Source: an uncultured Eubacteriales bacterium
GTDB lineage: Bacteria > Bacillota > Clostridia > Lachnospirales > Lachnospiraceae
Direction of reading: 5' to 3'
NCBI GenBank assembly: GCA_900317095.1
Contig: ONFL01000017.1
Location: forward strand, 1 to 43,644
DNA length: 43,644 nucleotides
Shown: one piece after another, positions 34,956-43,216 of the stretch
Layout of the letters: each line of letters starts with the position of its first letter
How positions within the stretch are numbered: position 1 is the stretch's first letter
The notes under the pieces: model-generated
Told to the model about the DNA's origin: nothing
What the model saw: the letters and a program-made list of their open reading frames with translations, nothing else
Databases searched by the model: none
Program-made: the position numbers and the translations under genes

Positions 34956-35239
34956 GCAGAACGAAGACGCAGCGATTTGCACCAGGATATGTGGTCTGCT
35001 CCAGGCAGGGAAGGGATAAGGGTACCCTTTATCTGATCCTCTGCCGGAAAGGCCGGTTCGTAGAACTGGCAGACGGCATAAAAAGAACGGCGGCAGCGCC
35101 AAAGAAGAAAAATGTTCTCCATCTTCATCTGGTCAGCAAAAAGATGCCCGGTTTTGAGAGCGGCCTGCCCGGAGATGAGGAGATTGCCCGCTTTCTGCGG
35201 TCATTGGACAAAGCAGAGACAGATTCGAAGCACTTATAA
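34952..35239 (+). CDS. KOW-domain RNA-binding protein (L14e-like)
   Basis: A 95-residue basic protein. The N-terminal 55 residues (APGYVVCSRQGRDKGTLYLI and FVELADGIKRT) resemble the KOW/SH3-like fold of eukaryotic-type ribosomal proteins L14e/L6e. A lysine-rich stretch APKKKN and a short helical tail follow. Genes like this are found in Clostridia between map and infA. Its role is not established; binding rRNA or a late assembly function is inferred. It overlaps map by four bases (ATGA) and precedes infA by 39 bases. Confidence 0.8.
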   Translation: MSRTKTQRFAPGYVVCSRQGRDKGTLYLILCRKGRFVELADGIKRTAAAPKKKNVLHLHLVSKKMPGFESGLPGDEEIARFLRSLDKAETDSKHL

Positions 35240-35278
35240 TAAGAAGAAACGCAATATTTTATTTCAGGAGGAAATAAG

Positions 35279-35497
35279 ATGTCAAAATCAGATGTCATCG
35301 AAGTAGAAGGGGTTGTAACCGAGAAGCTTCCCAATGCTATGTTCCGTGTAAAACTGGAAAATAATCTGGAGGTTCTCGCACATATCAGCGGAAAACTCAG
35401 GATGAACTATATAAAGATCCTTCCCGGGGACAGCGTAAAGATTGAAATGTCTCCCTATGACCTTACCAAAGGAAGAATCGTCTGGAGAGGAAAATGA
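35279..35497 (+). CDS. infA: Translation initiation factor IF-1
   Basis: IF-1 is an OB-fold protein that covers the 30S A-site during initiation. The 72-residue product ([20 protein letters not shown], then [21 protein letters not shown] and the terminal GRIVWRGK) is canonical. AGGAGG precedes the ATG by seven bases. It is followed by a hairpin terminator that overlaps a new promoter, so infA may end one transcription unit. Confidence 0.98.
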   Translation: MSKSDVIEVEGVVTEKLPNAMFRVKLENNLEVLAHISGKLRMNYIKILPGDSVKIEMSPYDLTKGRIVWRGK

Positions 35498-35520
35498 TTT
35501 CCTGAAAAGGAAAAAATATC

Positions 35521-35549
35521 TTGCACAAACATTGTCACTGTGGTAAAAT
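35521..35549 (+). promoter_or_regulatory. Promoter of the rpmJ transcript
   Basis: TTGCAC at 35521-35526 and TAAAAT at 35544-35549 have a 17-base spacer. The -10 lies inside the left arm of the terminator at 35541-35604, so RNA starting near 35556 lacks most of that arm. Confidence 0.7.
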
Positions 35550-35604
35550 TATTTGGCGAACGTTCTGTGGGAATGGTTTGCTCATGTAATTTTACCATTT
35601 TTTT
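35541..35604 (+). terminator. Terminator after infA overlapped by the rpmJ promoter
   Basis: The 11-base-pair perfect stem TGGTAAAATTA (35541-35551) pairs with TAATTTTACCA (35587-35597) and is followed by seven T. An inner helix GCGAAC/GTTTGC strengthens it. Read-through transcripts from infA can form it, while transcripts from the embedded promoter cannot. Confidence 0.8.
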
Positions 35605-35712
35605 ACAGACAGCTGTCCGAAGTCAAGGGCATCGCACAGACGGCGGTACTTTTGGCTGCGGGCAGCTTAAGGTGCGTCCGCCTATTAATCATTGAAGAAA
35701 GGAGAGATTCGT
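35605..35712 (+). other. Leader of the rpmJ transcript
   Basis: A GC-rich leader of about 155 bases runs from the inferred start near 35556 to the rpmJ start. GGCGG near 35644 can pair with CCGCC near 35678 in this leader. AAAGGAGAG is the ribosome site. No riboswitch class is recognised. Confidence 0.4.
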
Positions 35713-35826
35713 GTGAAGGTTAGATCATCTGTGAAACCTATTTGCGAGAAGTGCAAGGTTATCAAGAGAAAAGGGATCGTGCGCGTTATATGTGAGAATC
35801 CCAAGCATAAACAGAGACAGGGTTGA
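35713..35826 (+). CDS. rpmJ: 50S ribosomal protein L36
   Basis: L36 is the smallest ribosomal protein, a zinc ribbon near the factor-binding site. The 37-residue product starts [20 protein letters not shown] and carries the zinc ligands C11, C14, C27 and H32, the normal zinc-containing form. The start is GTG with AAAGGAGAG upstream. The length is exactly that of the family. It lies after the new promoter and 328 bases before rpsM. Confidence 0.97.
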   Translation: MKVRSSVKPICEKCKVIKRKGIVRVICENPKHKQRQG

Positions 35827-36154
35827 TCACTGAAGTTGGTACGCTTTAACGTGCAGACCACACAGTAAAGCGTGTTTCTGTTATTTTGTTTAAGTAAATT
35901 TGCCTTCGCCAGTGATCCGGAAGGCAGATCAGCGTATGCGGCTGCAGTGGAGAACTCTGTATTTGATGAGAACTTCACGAAGCGCTTCCCGCGGGGGAGC
36001 GCGGATCTTTCTATTACATAAGTCCCCGGAGGGGACGCAGCGGATATCCGTCATTCATCCGCTGTAATACTGGAAATGGGGCCCCTTTAGCGGCCCGGGC
36101 AGGGGATACTCTGCTCTTACAAAATGAGTGATACACAATTTCGGAGGTGTAAAG
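35827..36154 (+). promoter_or_regulatory. Structured region between rpmJ and rpsM
   Basis: A long gap without a gene. Near its start ACGCTTTA/TAAAGCGT (35841-35848 with 35866-35873) forms a hairpin followed by a T-rich stretch, possibly a weak terminator for rpmJ. Three hairpins in a row follow: GCGCTTCCC/GGGGAGCGC (35982-36002), GTCCCC/GGGGAC (36022-36036) and CAGCGGAT/ATCCGCTG (36038-36064). A GC-rich segment then leads to the rpsM ribosome site. It may be a leader of the alpha operon bound by a ribosomal protein, such as S4. No clear -35/-10 pair was found. Confidence 0.55.
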
Positions 36155-36526
36155 ATGGCTCGAATCAGTGGTGTTGATTTACCCGCAGATAAAAGAATCG
36201 AAATCGGCCTTACCTATGTTTACGGCATAGGCAGAACTACTTCCAACCGTCTTCTGGCAGCGGCAGGTGTCGATCCGGACATCCGCGTAAGAGATCTGAC
36301 AGATGAGCAGGTTGCCAAGATCATGAACGCAATTAAAGATGAAGACGTCACCGTCGAAGGTGAGCTTCGCAAAGAGACCTCTATGAATATCAAGAGGCTG
36401 CAGGAGATCGGCTGTTACAGAGGTATCCGTCACAGGAAGGGACTTCCTGTACGTGGTCAGAAGACCAAGACGAACGCAAGAACCCGCAAGGGCCCTAAGA
36501 AGACTGTAGCAAACAAGAAGAAGTAA
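36155..36526 (+). CDS. rpsM: 30S ribosomal protein S13
   Basis: S13 lies in the 30S head and forms bridges to the 50S subunit. The 123 residues start [21 protein letters not shown] and include the helix-turn [11 protein letters not shown] and the basic end [21 protein letters not shown] 36155 is preceded by GGAGG; an in-frame ATG at 36128 has no ribosome site. It is the first gene of the alpha operon. Confidence 0.98.
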   Translation: MARISGVDLPADKRIEIGLTYVYGIGRTTSNRLLAAAGVDPDIRVRDLTDEQVAKIMNAIKDEDVTVEGELRKETSMNIKRLQEIGCYRGIRHRKGLPVRGQKTKTNARTRKGPKKTVANKKK

Positions 36527-36552
36527 TAAGGTCGACAGGAGGTTAAAGTTCA

Positions 36553-36948
36553 ATGGCTAAGAAAGTGACAAAAAAAGTAGCCAAGAAGCGTGTCAGAAAA
36601 AATATTGAGCGCGGTCAGGCACATATCTCGTCATCTTTTAATAATACAATCGTTACACTGACAGACACAGAAGGCAATGCTATTTCATGGGCAAGTGCCG
36701 GCGGCCTCGGTTTCAGAGGTTCCCGTAAGTCTACACCCTATGCGGCACAGATGGCTGCAGAGACAGCCGCCAAGGCAGCCCTTCCCCACGGCCTCAAGCA
36801 GGTTGAGGTTATGGTAAAGGGACCCGGTTCAGGACGTGAAGCTGCGATCCGTGCCCTTCAGGCATGCGGTATTGAAGTAATGAGCATCAGAGACGTAACA
36901 CCCGTTCCTCACAATGGATGCCGTCCGCCCAAGCGCAGAAGAGTCTGA
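36553..36948 (+). CDS. rpsK: 30S ribosomal protein S11
   Basis: S11 forms part of the 30S platform near the E-site mRNA. The 131 residues begin with an extra basic stretch ([17 protein letters not shown]), then [21 protein letters not shown] (in parts), [19 protein letters not shown], and the C-terminal [18 protein letters not shown]. Length and order are normal. AGGAGG precedes the start, and 19 bases separate it from rpsD. Confidence 0.98.
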   Translation: MAKKVTKKVAKKRVRKNIERGQAHISSSFNNTIVTLTDTEGNAISWASAGGLGFRGSRKSTPYAAQMAAETAAKAALPHGLKQVEVMVKGPGSGREAAIRALQACGIEVMSIRDVTPVPHNGCRPPKRRRV

Positions 36949-36967
36949 TAGGAGGTAGAATAAGACA

Positions 36968-37564
36968 ATGGCTAGAGATATGGTTCCGGTATTAAAGAGA
37001 TGCAGAAGCCTCGGCCTTGAGCCCGGTTTCCTGGGAAGCAGCAAGAAGGCTTCCACAAGACATCAGGTCAGAAATTCCAGAAAGAAGTCCGAGTATGGTC
37101 TTCAGCTTACTGAGAAGCAGAAGGCAAAGTTCATCTACGGCGTTCTTGAGAAGCCTTTCAGAAACTATTTTGCAAAGGCAAGCCAGATGAAGGGCCAGAC
37201 AGGTTACAACCTGATGGTTATGCTTGAGACCCGTCTTGATAACATAGTATTCCGTCTTGGTTTCGCACGTACCCGCAAGGAAGCAAGACAGCTTGTTGAT
37301 CACAAGCACATCACCGTGAATGGAAAGCTTGTACATGTTCCTTCTTACCAGGTCAAGGTCGGCGATGTGATCGAAGTAAGAGAGAAGTATAAGACAACAC
37401 AGAGGCATAAGGACATCTTCGAGACTGCCGGCGGAAGAACAGTACCGGAATGGCTTGAGGCTGATCAGGAGAACCTTAAGGGCGAAGTAAAGGCTCTTCC
37501 TCTCAGAGAGCAGATAGATGTACCTGTAAACGAGATGCTGATCGTCGAGTTGTATTCCAAGTAA
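36968..37564 (+). CDS. rpsD: 30S ribosomal protein S4
   Basis: S4 is a primary 16S rRNA binder and, in many bacteria, the repressor of the alpha operon. The 198-residue product has the S4 RNA-binding domain with [20 protein letters not shown] (in parts) and [11 protein letters not shown]. The N-terminal zinc ribbon is absent: only C12 remains of the usual cysteine cluster. It is a zinc-independent form. It is a candidate ligand for the hairpin leader before rpsM. Confidence 0.97.
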   Translation: MARDMVPVLKRCRSLGLEPGFLGSSKKASTRHQVRNSRKKSEYGLQLTEKQKAKFIYGVLEKPFRNYFAKASQMKGQTGYNLMVMLETRLDNIVFRLGFARTRKEARQLVDHKHITVNGKLVHVPSYQVKVGDVIEVREKYKTTQRHKDIFETAGGRTVPEWLEADQENLKGEVKALPLREQIDVPVNEMLIVELYSK

Positions 37565-37633
37565 TTAGCGGTAAAGTGACAGACTGGTTAACGAACCCTC
37601 AAACAGTATTTACCCATAAAGGAGGGGCACTTA

Positions 37634-38593
37634 GTGTTAAATTTTGAAAAACCGAAGATCTCGATTGCGGAGATTTCAGATGACAAGAGATATGGCCGCT
37701 TTGCAGTAGAACCTCTGGAGAGAGGCTATGGCATCACATTGGGTAATTCTCTCAGGAGAATCATGCTTTCCTCCCTTCCCGGCTCTGCTGTCACCCATGT
37801 AAAGATCGAGGGAGTGGATCATGAATTCAGCTCGATCCCGGGTGTCAAAGAAGATGTGACCGAGATCATCATGAACATCAAGAGCCTGGCAATCAAGAAT
37901 ACAAGTCTGACTAACGAACCGAAATCAGCTTATATAGAATACGAAGGCGAAGGAGTTGTCACCGCGGCAGACATCCGCGCGGATCAGGAAATTGAGATCA
38001 TGAATCCCGATCAGGTCATCGCTCACTTAAGCGGCGGCCCGGACTGCAAGCTTTTCATGGAGCTTACGATCAAGAACGGACGGGGTTATGTCAGCTCCGA
38101 TAAGAACAAAGATCCGGAACTGCCCATCGGCGTAATCGCGATCGATTCCATTTACACACCCGTGGAGCGTGTAAATATGAATGTTGAGAATACCCGTGTC
38201 GGACAGGTTACCGATTATGATAAGCTTACCCTTGAGATTTTTACTAACGGCACCCTTGGCCCGGATGAGGCAGTCAGCCTTGCAGCCAAGGTACTGAGTG
38301 AGCATCTGTCCCTGTTTGTAGACCTTTCCGAGAATGCCAAGACCGTTGAGGTTCTTTCAAACCCGGTAGAGGACAACCAGGAGAAGGTTCTTGAGATGAA
38401 TATTGACGAACTGGAGCTTTCCGTTCGTTCCTACAATTGTCTCAAGCGTGCTGGTATCAACACTGTTGGAGAACTTACAAACCGGACAGCTGAGGATATG
38501 ATGAAAGTCAGAAACCTCGGACGCAAGTCCCTTGATGAAGTTCTCGCGAAGCTGCAGGAGTTTGGACTGCAGCTCAAGCCCAGCGACGAATAA
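37634..38593 (+). CDS. rpoA: DNA-directed RNA polymerase subunit alpha
   Basis: The alpha subunit starts RNA polymerase assembly. The 319 residues have the N-terminal dimerisation domain ([21 protein letters not shown] near 42-62, given in part) and the C-terminal domain that binds UP elements and activators ([19 protein letters not shown] near 257, then [13 protein letters not shown]). It starts with GTG eight bases after GGAGG. The gene lies between rpsD and rplQ, the normal order. Confidence 0.98.
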   Translation: MLNFEKPKISIAEISDDKRYGRFAVEPLERGYGITLGNSLRRIMLSSLPGSAVTHVKIEGVDHEFSSIPGVKEDVTEIIMNIKSLAIKNTSLTNEPKSAYIEYEGEGVVTAADIRADQEIEIMNPDQVIAHLSGGPDCKLFMELTIKNGRGYVSSDKNKDPELPIGVIAIDSIYTPVERVNMNVENTRVGQVTDYDKLTLEIFTNGTLGPDEAVSLAAKVLSEHLSLFVDLSENAKTVEVLSNPVEDNQEKVLEMNIDELELSVRSYNCLKRAGINTVGELTNRTAEDMMKVRNLGRKSLDEVLAKLQEFGLQLKPSDE

Positions 38594-38631
38594 GGCAGCT
38601 CACTCTAACGATTTAAGGAGGATATACGCAG

Positions 38632-39156
38632 ATGGCAGGATATAGAAAACTGGGAAGAACTTCCAGCCAGCGCAAGGCGTTACTCAGAAATCAGGTTACC
38701 GATCTTCTCTATCATGGAAAGATCAGAACTACTGAGGCGAAGGCCAAGGAAATCAGAAAGATTGCCGAAGGCCTCATTGCACTGGGCGTTAAAGAAAAAG
38801 ACAATTACGAAGAAGTAACGGTGCAGGCAAAGGTTGCCAAGAAGGACGAGAATGGCAAGAGAGTTAAGGAGAACGGCAAGACTGTTTTCGAGACTGTCGA
38901 GAAGACCATCAAGAAGGACAAGCCGTCCCGCCTTCACGCCAGAAAGCAGATTTATAAGGTAGTATACCCCAGAAAAGAAGTCCCTGTTGCAGGCAAGCAG
39001 AGAAAAGCCAATACAAAGCAGATCGACTTTGCCGACAAGCTTTTCAATGAGTATGGCAATAAGTACGCAAACCGTAACGGCGGTTATACAAGAATCGTAA
39101 AGATCGGGCAGCGTCCTGGCGATGCAGCTATGGAAGTGCTCATCGAGCTTGTATAA
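38632..39156 (+). CDS. rplQ: 50S ribosomal protein L17 with a long insertion
   Basis: L17 lies at the tunnel exit side of the 50S subunit. The 174-residue product has the conserved core MAGYRKLGRTSSQRKALLRN at the start and RNGGYTRIVKIGQRPGDAA near the end. The usual length is 110-130 residues. The extra part is a lysine/glutamate-rich insertion of about 45 residues (about 52-100; VAKKDENGKRVKENGKTVFE in part). The insertion looks like a charged hairpin. It is in frame and shares codon use with the rest. Confidence 0.95.
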   Translation: MAGYRKLGRTSSQRKALLRNQVTDLLYHGKIRTTEAKAKEIRKIAEGLIALGVKEKDNYEEVTVQAKVAKKDENGKRVKENGKTVFETVEKTIKKDKPSRLHARKQIYKVVYPRKEVPVAGKQRKANTKQIDFADKLFNEYGNKYANRNGGYTRIVKIGQRPGDAAMEVLIELV

Positions 39157-39176
39157 ACTTAAAAGAGATGAAATTG

Positions 39177-39216
39177 CAAGAGGCTGGCGCAGTTATCTGT
39201 GGCAGTCTCTTGTTTT
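39177..39216 (+). terminator. Terminator after rplQ
   Basis: CAAGAGGCTG (39177-39186) pairs with CAGTCTCTTG (39203-39212) with one G-T wobble and is followed by TTTT. It separates the ribosomal cluster from the transporter genes, though read-through is possible because the next gene starts 21 bases later with no clear promoter. Confidence 0.8.
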
Positions 39217-39236
39217 ATCATAAGGGAGGATGCGCT

Positions 39237-40109
39237 ATGGGAATCATCCGCACTCTGCATCTCATGCACGCCTTTATCCAGAAGGATGAAGCAGGGAATG
39301 AACTGAAGCGCAGCCAGGCGCTTACGGATATCAATATTTCTATAGATGAAGGTTCTTTCGTGGCCATCCTGGGAAGAAACGGAAGCGGCAAGACGACACT
39401 GGCCCGCCACCTGAACGCGCTGATGCTGCCGACACAGGGAACGGTATGGGTCGATGGCAGAGACACATCTGACCCGGATGCAGAAGAGCAGATCCGCAGA
39501 ACGGCGGGCATGGTATTTCAGAATCCGGATAATCAGCTTGTTGCCGATGTTGTGGAAGAGGATGTGGCATTTGGCCCGGAGAATCTGGGCATTCCTGCGC
39601 CTGATATAGAGAAAAGGATAGAAGAGAGTCTGCAGGCGGCGGGAATGACTGCCTGGCGGTACAGTTCTCCTTCCAGACTGTCCGGCGGGCAGAAGCAGAG
39701 AGTGGCCATAGCAGGAATGCTGGCTATGCAGCCCAGGTGCCTGATCATGGACGAACCGACATCCATGCTGGATCCTCAGGGCGTGCAGTCCGTCATGGAT
39801 GCGATCCAGAGCTTAAACCGGGATATGGGGATCACGATCCTTCTGATCACGCATGATCCGCTGGAGGCAATGAGGGCAGAGCGGGTGATCGTCATGGACA
39901 GAGGGCACATTGCCATGGACGCGAGTCCGAGAGAGGTCTTCTCAAGGCCGGCTGAACTTGAAAAGCTGCATATCCTGCTGCCGCAGACCATGCAGCTTGC
40001 CGATCTTCTGAGACAGGGCGGCATGCCGCTGCCGGCCGGCATCATGGAGGCCGGCGAACTGGCAGAAGCAGCTGCCGCGCTGCTGTCTGACAGAGGAGGC
40101 ACCCAATGA
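39237..40109 (+). CDS. ecfA1: Energy-coupling factor transporter ATPase A1
   Basis: One of the two ATPases of the ECF module that powers uptake of vitamins and metals through various S subunits. The 290-residue protein has Walker A GRNGSGKTT near 48-56, the Q-loop FQNPDNQL, the signature LSGGQKQRV and Walker B LIMDEPTSMLD. ATG 39237 was chosen because GGGAGGA lies eight bases upstream; the open frame begins earlier at 39168 but that part overlaps the terminator. It overlaps ecfA2 by four bases (ATGA). Confidence 0.96.
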   Translation: MGIIRTLHLMHAFIQKDEAGNELKRSQALTDINISIDEGSFVAILGRNGSGKTTLARHLNALMLPTQGTVWVDGRDTSDPDAEEQIRRTAGMVFQNPDNQLVADVVEEDVAFGPENLGIPAPDIEKRIEESLQAAGMTAWRYSSPSRLSGGQKQRVAIAGMLAMQPRCLIMDEPTSMLDPQGVQSVMDAIQSLNRDMGITILLITHDPLEAMRAERVIVMDRGHIAMDASPREVFSRPAELEKLHILLPQTMQLADLLRQGGMPLPAGIMEAGELAEAAAALLSDRGGTQ

Positions 40110-40966
40110 GTCTGCTTGAGTTTGAAAATGTCAATTATTACTATGGCAAAGGTCTTTCCTATGAAACGCATGCCCTGACTGATATAAATCTGCAGATCGG
40201 ATACGGAGAATTTATCGGTCTGATCGGGCCGACCGGGTCCGGCAAATCCACTCTGCTCATGCATATGAACGGTATCAACAGGCCGGACAGCGGGAGAGTG
40301 CTTCTGGAGGGCACAGATCTGCAGTCCAGGCAGCTGGACCGGAGAAAGATCTGCTCGAAAGTGGGACTTGTCTTCCAGTATCCGGAAAATCAGCTTTTTG
40401 GCGAGACGGTCCTCATGGATGCCGCCTTTGGTCCCCGCAATCTCGGCAGATCGGAGGAGGAAGCGCTGCAGGCGGCCCGCAGGGCGCTGGAACTGACCGG
40501 ACTGCCTCCTGAATGCTATGATAAATCCCCTTATGATCTGTCCGGCGGTGAGAAGCGCCGGGCTGCCATAGCCGGGATCCTGGCTATGGAGCCGCAGCTG
40601 CTGGTGCTTGATGAGCCGGCGGCAGGCCTGGACGCATATTCCCGGCGCAGCCTGATGGATCTATTTCAGAAAATGGCCCACGAAAAGGGAATCACAGTTG
40701 TACTTTCTTCCCATTCCATGGAAGAGATGGCGCAATATGCCGGGAGGATCCTGGTTATGAAAGAGGGCAGCATCGTCAGAGATGGGACGCCGGAAGAGAT
40801 CTTCTCAGAGGAAGCGTTTCTGTCTTCCATGGGACTGCGCGCGCCGCAGATGTATTATGTCATGGACAGGCTCCGCAGCCGGGGCATCCCCGTGCGCAGG
40901 GACTGCTTTACACCGCAGCAGGCGGCGCAGGAGATCCTGCGGCTGTGGAAAGGAGAGCAGTCATGA
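40106..40966 (+). CDS. ecfA2: Energy-coupling factor transporter ATPase A2
   Basis: The second ATPase of the ECF module. The 286 residues contain Walker A GPTGSGKST near 39-47, Q-loop FQYPENQLF, signature LSGGEKRRA and Walker B LVLDEPAAGLD. It pairs with EcfA1 as a heterodimer on EcfT. The ATG overlaps the ecfA1 stop, and the stop overlaps the ecfT start, so the three subunits are probably made in fixed ratio. No S subunit gene is in the window; those would be encoded elsewhere. Confidence 0.96.
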   Translation: MSLLEFENVNYYYGKGLSYETHALTDINLQIGYGEFIGLIGPTGSGKSTLLMHMNGINRPDSGRVLLEGTDLQSRQLDRRKICSKVGLVFQYPENQLFGETVLMDAAFGPRNLGRSEEEALQAARRALELTGLPPECYDKSPYDLSGGEKRRAAIAGILAMEPQLLVLDEPAAGLDAYSRRSLMDLFQKMAHEKGITVVLSSHSMEEMAQYAGRILVMKEGSIVRDGTPEEIFSEEAFLSSMGLRAPQMYYVMDRLRSRGIPVRRDCFTPQQAAQEILRLWKGEQS

Positions 40967-41763
40967 GGGATATGATCATCGGCCAGTATTATCCCGGCAG
41001 CTCCCTTATTCACAGGCTTGATCCCCGGGTAAAGCTGCTGGGAACCCTGCTTTATCTGATCACGGTTTTTATGATCCACGGCCCGCTGTCTTTCGCGATC
41101 GTGACCGCCTTTCTGATTGCTGTGACCGCTGTCTCGCACGTCCCGGTAAAGCTGATGCTCAAGAGCCTGCGGGGCATCATGGTTATTCTGATCCTTACAT
41201 TTATATTCAGCCTTTTCCTGACACAGGGAGAAGTCCTGGTGAAAATGGGGCCCCTGCATATTACAAAAGAGGGCCTTTCGTCCGGGCTTTATATGCTGAT
41301 GCGGCTTTCCTGGCTTGTCATCGGCGCGTCGCTGATGACCCTTACCACCACACCGGGCAGACTGACACAAGGCCTGGAAAGCGGTCTGGGATTTCTGACA
41401 AAATTCCATGTGCCGGTACATGAGACTGCCATGATGATGTCCATTGCCCTGCGTTTTATTCCTATCCTCATAGAGGAGGAAACAAGGATCATTCAGGCCC
41501 AGCAGTCCCGCGGTGCTGATTTTCATACCGGGAATGCGCTTCAGCGTGTGAAGAAGCTTACACCCATCCTGGTTCCCATGTTTGTATCCACGATCCGCCG
41601 GGCAGATGAGCTGGCTCTGGCTATGGACGCACGCTGTTACAGGGGCGGAGAGAGCAGGACCAGCCTGCATCCGCTCAGCTTCAGCAGGCTGGACCGGCAG
41701 GCCTGGATCCTGCTGGGAATCTATACGGCAGCTGTTGTCATCTGCTTCATTTTCCGGGTCTAG
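40963..41763 (+). CDS. ecfT: Energy-coupling factor transporter transmembrane protein
   Basis: The membrane scaffold that links the ATPases to substrate-binding S subunits. The 266-residue product has about five or six hydrophobic helices. The two coupling-helix arginine motifs appear as QQSRGAD near 184-190 and AMDARCYRGG near 223-232. The start at 40963 (ATGA overlap with ecfA2) has AAAGGAG upstream; an in-frame ATG at 40945 lies further inside ecfA2. The order ecfA1-ecfA2-ecfT-truA is usual in Firmicutes. Confidence 0.95.
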   Translation: MRDMIIGQYYPGSSLIHRLDPRVKLLGTLLYLITVFMIHGPLSFAIVTAFLIAVTAVSHVPVKLMLKSLRGIMVILILTFIFSLFLTQGEVLVKMGPLHITKEGLSSGLYMLMRLSWLVIGASLMTLTTTPGRLTQGLESGLGFLTKFHVPVHETAMMMSIALRFIPILIEEETRIIQAQQSRGADFHTGNALQRVKKLTPILVPMFVSTIRRADELALAMDARCYRGGESRTSLHPLSFSRLDRQAWILLGIYTAAVVICFIFRV

Positions 41764-41789
41764 GTCCGGAGGCAGAACAGGAGAGAGAT

Positions 41790-42530
41790 ATGCACAGAAT
41801 AAAACTAACGGTTGCTTATGACGGAACAGCTTACTGCGGATGGCAGGTACAGCCGAACGGGACGTCCGTCCAGAGTGTCCTGCAGGCCGCTGTAGAGGAT
41901 CTGGTGGGCGGGAAAATAAATCTTACCGGCGCCAGCCGGACAGATTCCGGCGTCCATGCCCTGGGACAGGTAGCTATATTTGATACGGATATGGATCTGG
42001 ATCCCCGTCAGTTCGCCAGGGCGATAAACGTCAGGCTGCCGGAAGACATCGTGGTGCAGGAATCCTGCGAGGTTCCAATAGATTTCCATCCCCGCTACGC
42101 CAAGATCCGCAAAACCTACAGCTACCGGGTCCTCAACAGCAGCGTGCCCAATCCTTTTCTGCGCAGATACAGTCTCTTCTATCCATCTAGGCTGGATCTG
42201 CAGGCCATGCAGGAAGCGGCGGCAATACTTACCGGCAGGCATGATTTCAGATCATTCAGTTCCAAAAAGCCGGATGTGGGCAGTACTGTGCGGACCATAG
42301 AAAGTCTGACGCTGGAACGCCGGGGAGATCTCATCACCCTGCGGGTCAGCGGCGACGGTTTTCTTTACCACATGGTGCGGATCCTGGCCGGCACCCTGCT
42401 GAAGGTGGGAAGAGGACAGAAAAATATAACTGATATCCGGCAGGCCCTGAGAAATCCCCGTTTCCAGGCGGCGGGGCCGACGGCTCCGGCCAGGGGACTG
42501 CTGCTGGAAAAAATCGAATATCTGGAGTAA
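41790..42530 (+). CDS. truA: tRNA pseudouridine synthase A
   Basis: TruA makes pseudouridine at positions 38-40 of the tRNA anticodon arm. The 246-residue protein has the catalytic aspartate in ASRTDSGVHALGQVA near 49-63, the N-terminal KLTVAYDGTAYCGWQ, and the C-terminal region FLYHMVRILAGTLLKVG (in part). Length is normal. AGGAGAGA precedes the ATG. It follows ecfT by 26 bases and ends before the rplM promoter. Confidence 0.97.
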   Translation: MHRIKLTVAYDGTAYCGWQVQPNGTSVQSVLQAAVEDLVGGKINLTGASRTDSGVHALGQVAIFDTDMDLDPRQFARAINVRLPEDIVVQESCEVPIDFHPRYAKIRKTYSYRVLNSSVPNPFLRRYSLFYPSRLDLQAMQEAAAILTGRHDFRSFSSKKPDVGSTVRTIESLTLERRGDLITLRVSGDGFLYHMVRILAGTLLKVGRGQKNITDIRQALRNPRFQAAGPTAPARGLLLEKIEYLE

Positions 42531-42558
42531 AAAATTATAATTCGTCCCGGAAAAGCAA

Positions 42559-42587
42559 TTGACAGAAAAAGTGAATTGCCATATAAT
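42559..42587 (+). promoter_or_regulatory. Consensus promoter of the rplM-rpsI operon
   Basis: TTGACA at 42559-42564 and TATAAT at 42582-42587 are both perfect consensus hexamers with a 17-base spacer. Initiation near 42594 gives a leader of about 165 bases. It is the best promoter in the window. Confidence 0.92.
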
Positions 42588-42593
42588 ATTTAA

Positions 42594-42758
42594 TTGTGAC
42601 GTATGGTTAGAAACCTCTGCTTCCAAGCCCCGGCAGCAGTCGTTTTCAATATACATTTGGATGTCAACCGCGCAGCATGCACTGTGATTGACCAGATCAG
42701 AGCAGGCGCTTTCCTGTCCGGGTATTTCCGCCGGAAGGAAGATAATAGGAGGATCATT
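42594..42758 (+). promoter_or_regulatory. 5' leader of rplM, candidate L13-type regulatory leader
   Basis: This 165-base leader has no convincing gene. It holds a small hairpin with arms TCCGG/CCGGA near 42717-42735 just before the ribosome site (AGGAGG). Firmicutes often have an L13-binding leader before rplM; this one has the right place and size, but I could not confirm the motif by eye. Confidence 0.5.
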
Positions 42759-43193
42759 ATGAAGACATATGTGGCTACCGCGGCATCTATCGAAAGAAAA
42801 TGGTATGTCGTTGACGCTTCAGATCAGACATTAGGACGCTTAACATCTCAGGTTGCTGCCATCCTGAGAGGAAAAAATAAACCGATTTATACACCCAGCC
42901 TTGACACCGGCGACAATGTGATCATCATCAACGCCGCGAAGGTTAAGGTTACAGGCAAGAAACTCAACCAGAAGATCTATTATAAGCATTCCGATTATCC
43001 GGGCGGTATGAGAGAGACCACTCTGAAGGAAATGATGGAGAAGGATCCCGTAGAGGTTATCAATCTCGCAGTCAAAGGAATGCTCCCGAAGGGACCTCTC
43101 GGCCGAGAGATGATCAAGAAGCTTCACGTGTATGCAGGTCCTGATCATAAGCATGCAGCACAGAAACCGGAAGTCCTTGAGCTTAAATATTAA
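42759..43193 (+). CDS. rplM: 50S ribosomal protein L13
   Basis: L13 is an early 50S assembly protein. The 144 residues begin [20 protein letters not shown] and include [29 protein letters not shown] and the C-terminal [22 protein letters not shown] 42759 is preceded by AGGAGG six bases upstream; the open frame extends upstream into the leader but that part has no ribosome site. It forms a two-gene operon with rpsI. Confidence 0.98.
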   Translation: MKTYVATAASIERKWYVVDASDQTLGRLTSQVAAILRGKNKPIYTPSLDTGDNVIIINAAKVKVTGKKLNQKIYYKHSDYPGGMRETTLKEMMEKDPVEVINLAVKGMLPKGPLGREMIKKLHVYAGPDHKHAAQKPEVLELKY

Positions 43194-43216
43194 TAAGATC
43201 GGAAGGAGAGATTAGA

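Noticed and set aside
39168..39236. Upstream extension of EcfA1
   Set aside because: It would overlap the rplQ terminator and has no ribosome site; ATG 39237 has GGGAGGA upstream.
42603..42758. N-terminal extension of L13 by 52 codons
   Set aside because: This part lies in the leader, lacks a ribosome site and does not resemble L13; ATG 42759 has AGGAGG and the canonical start.
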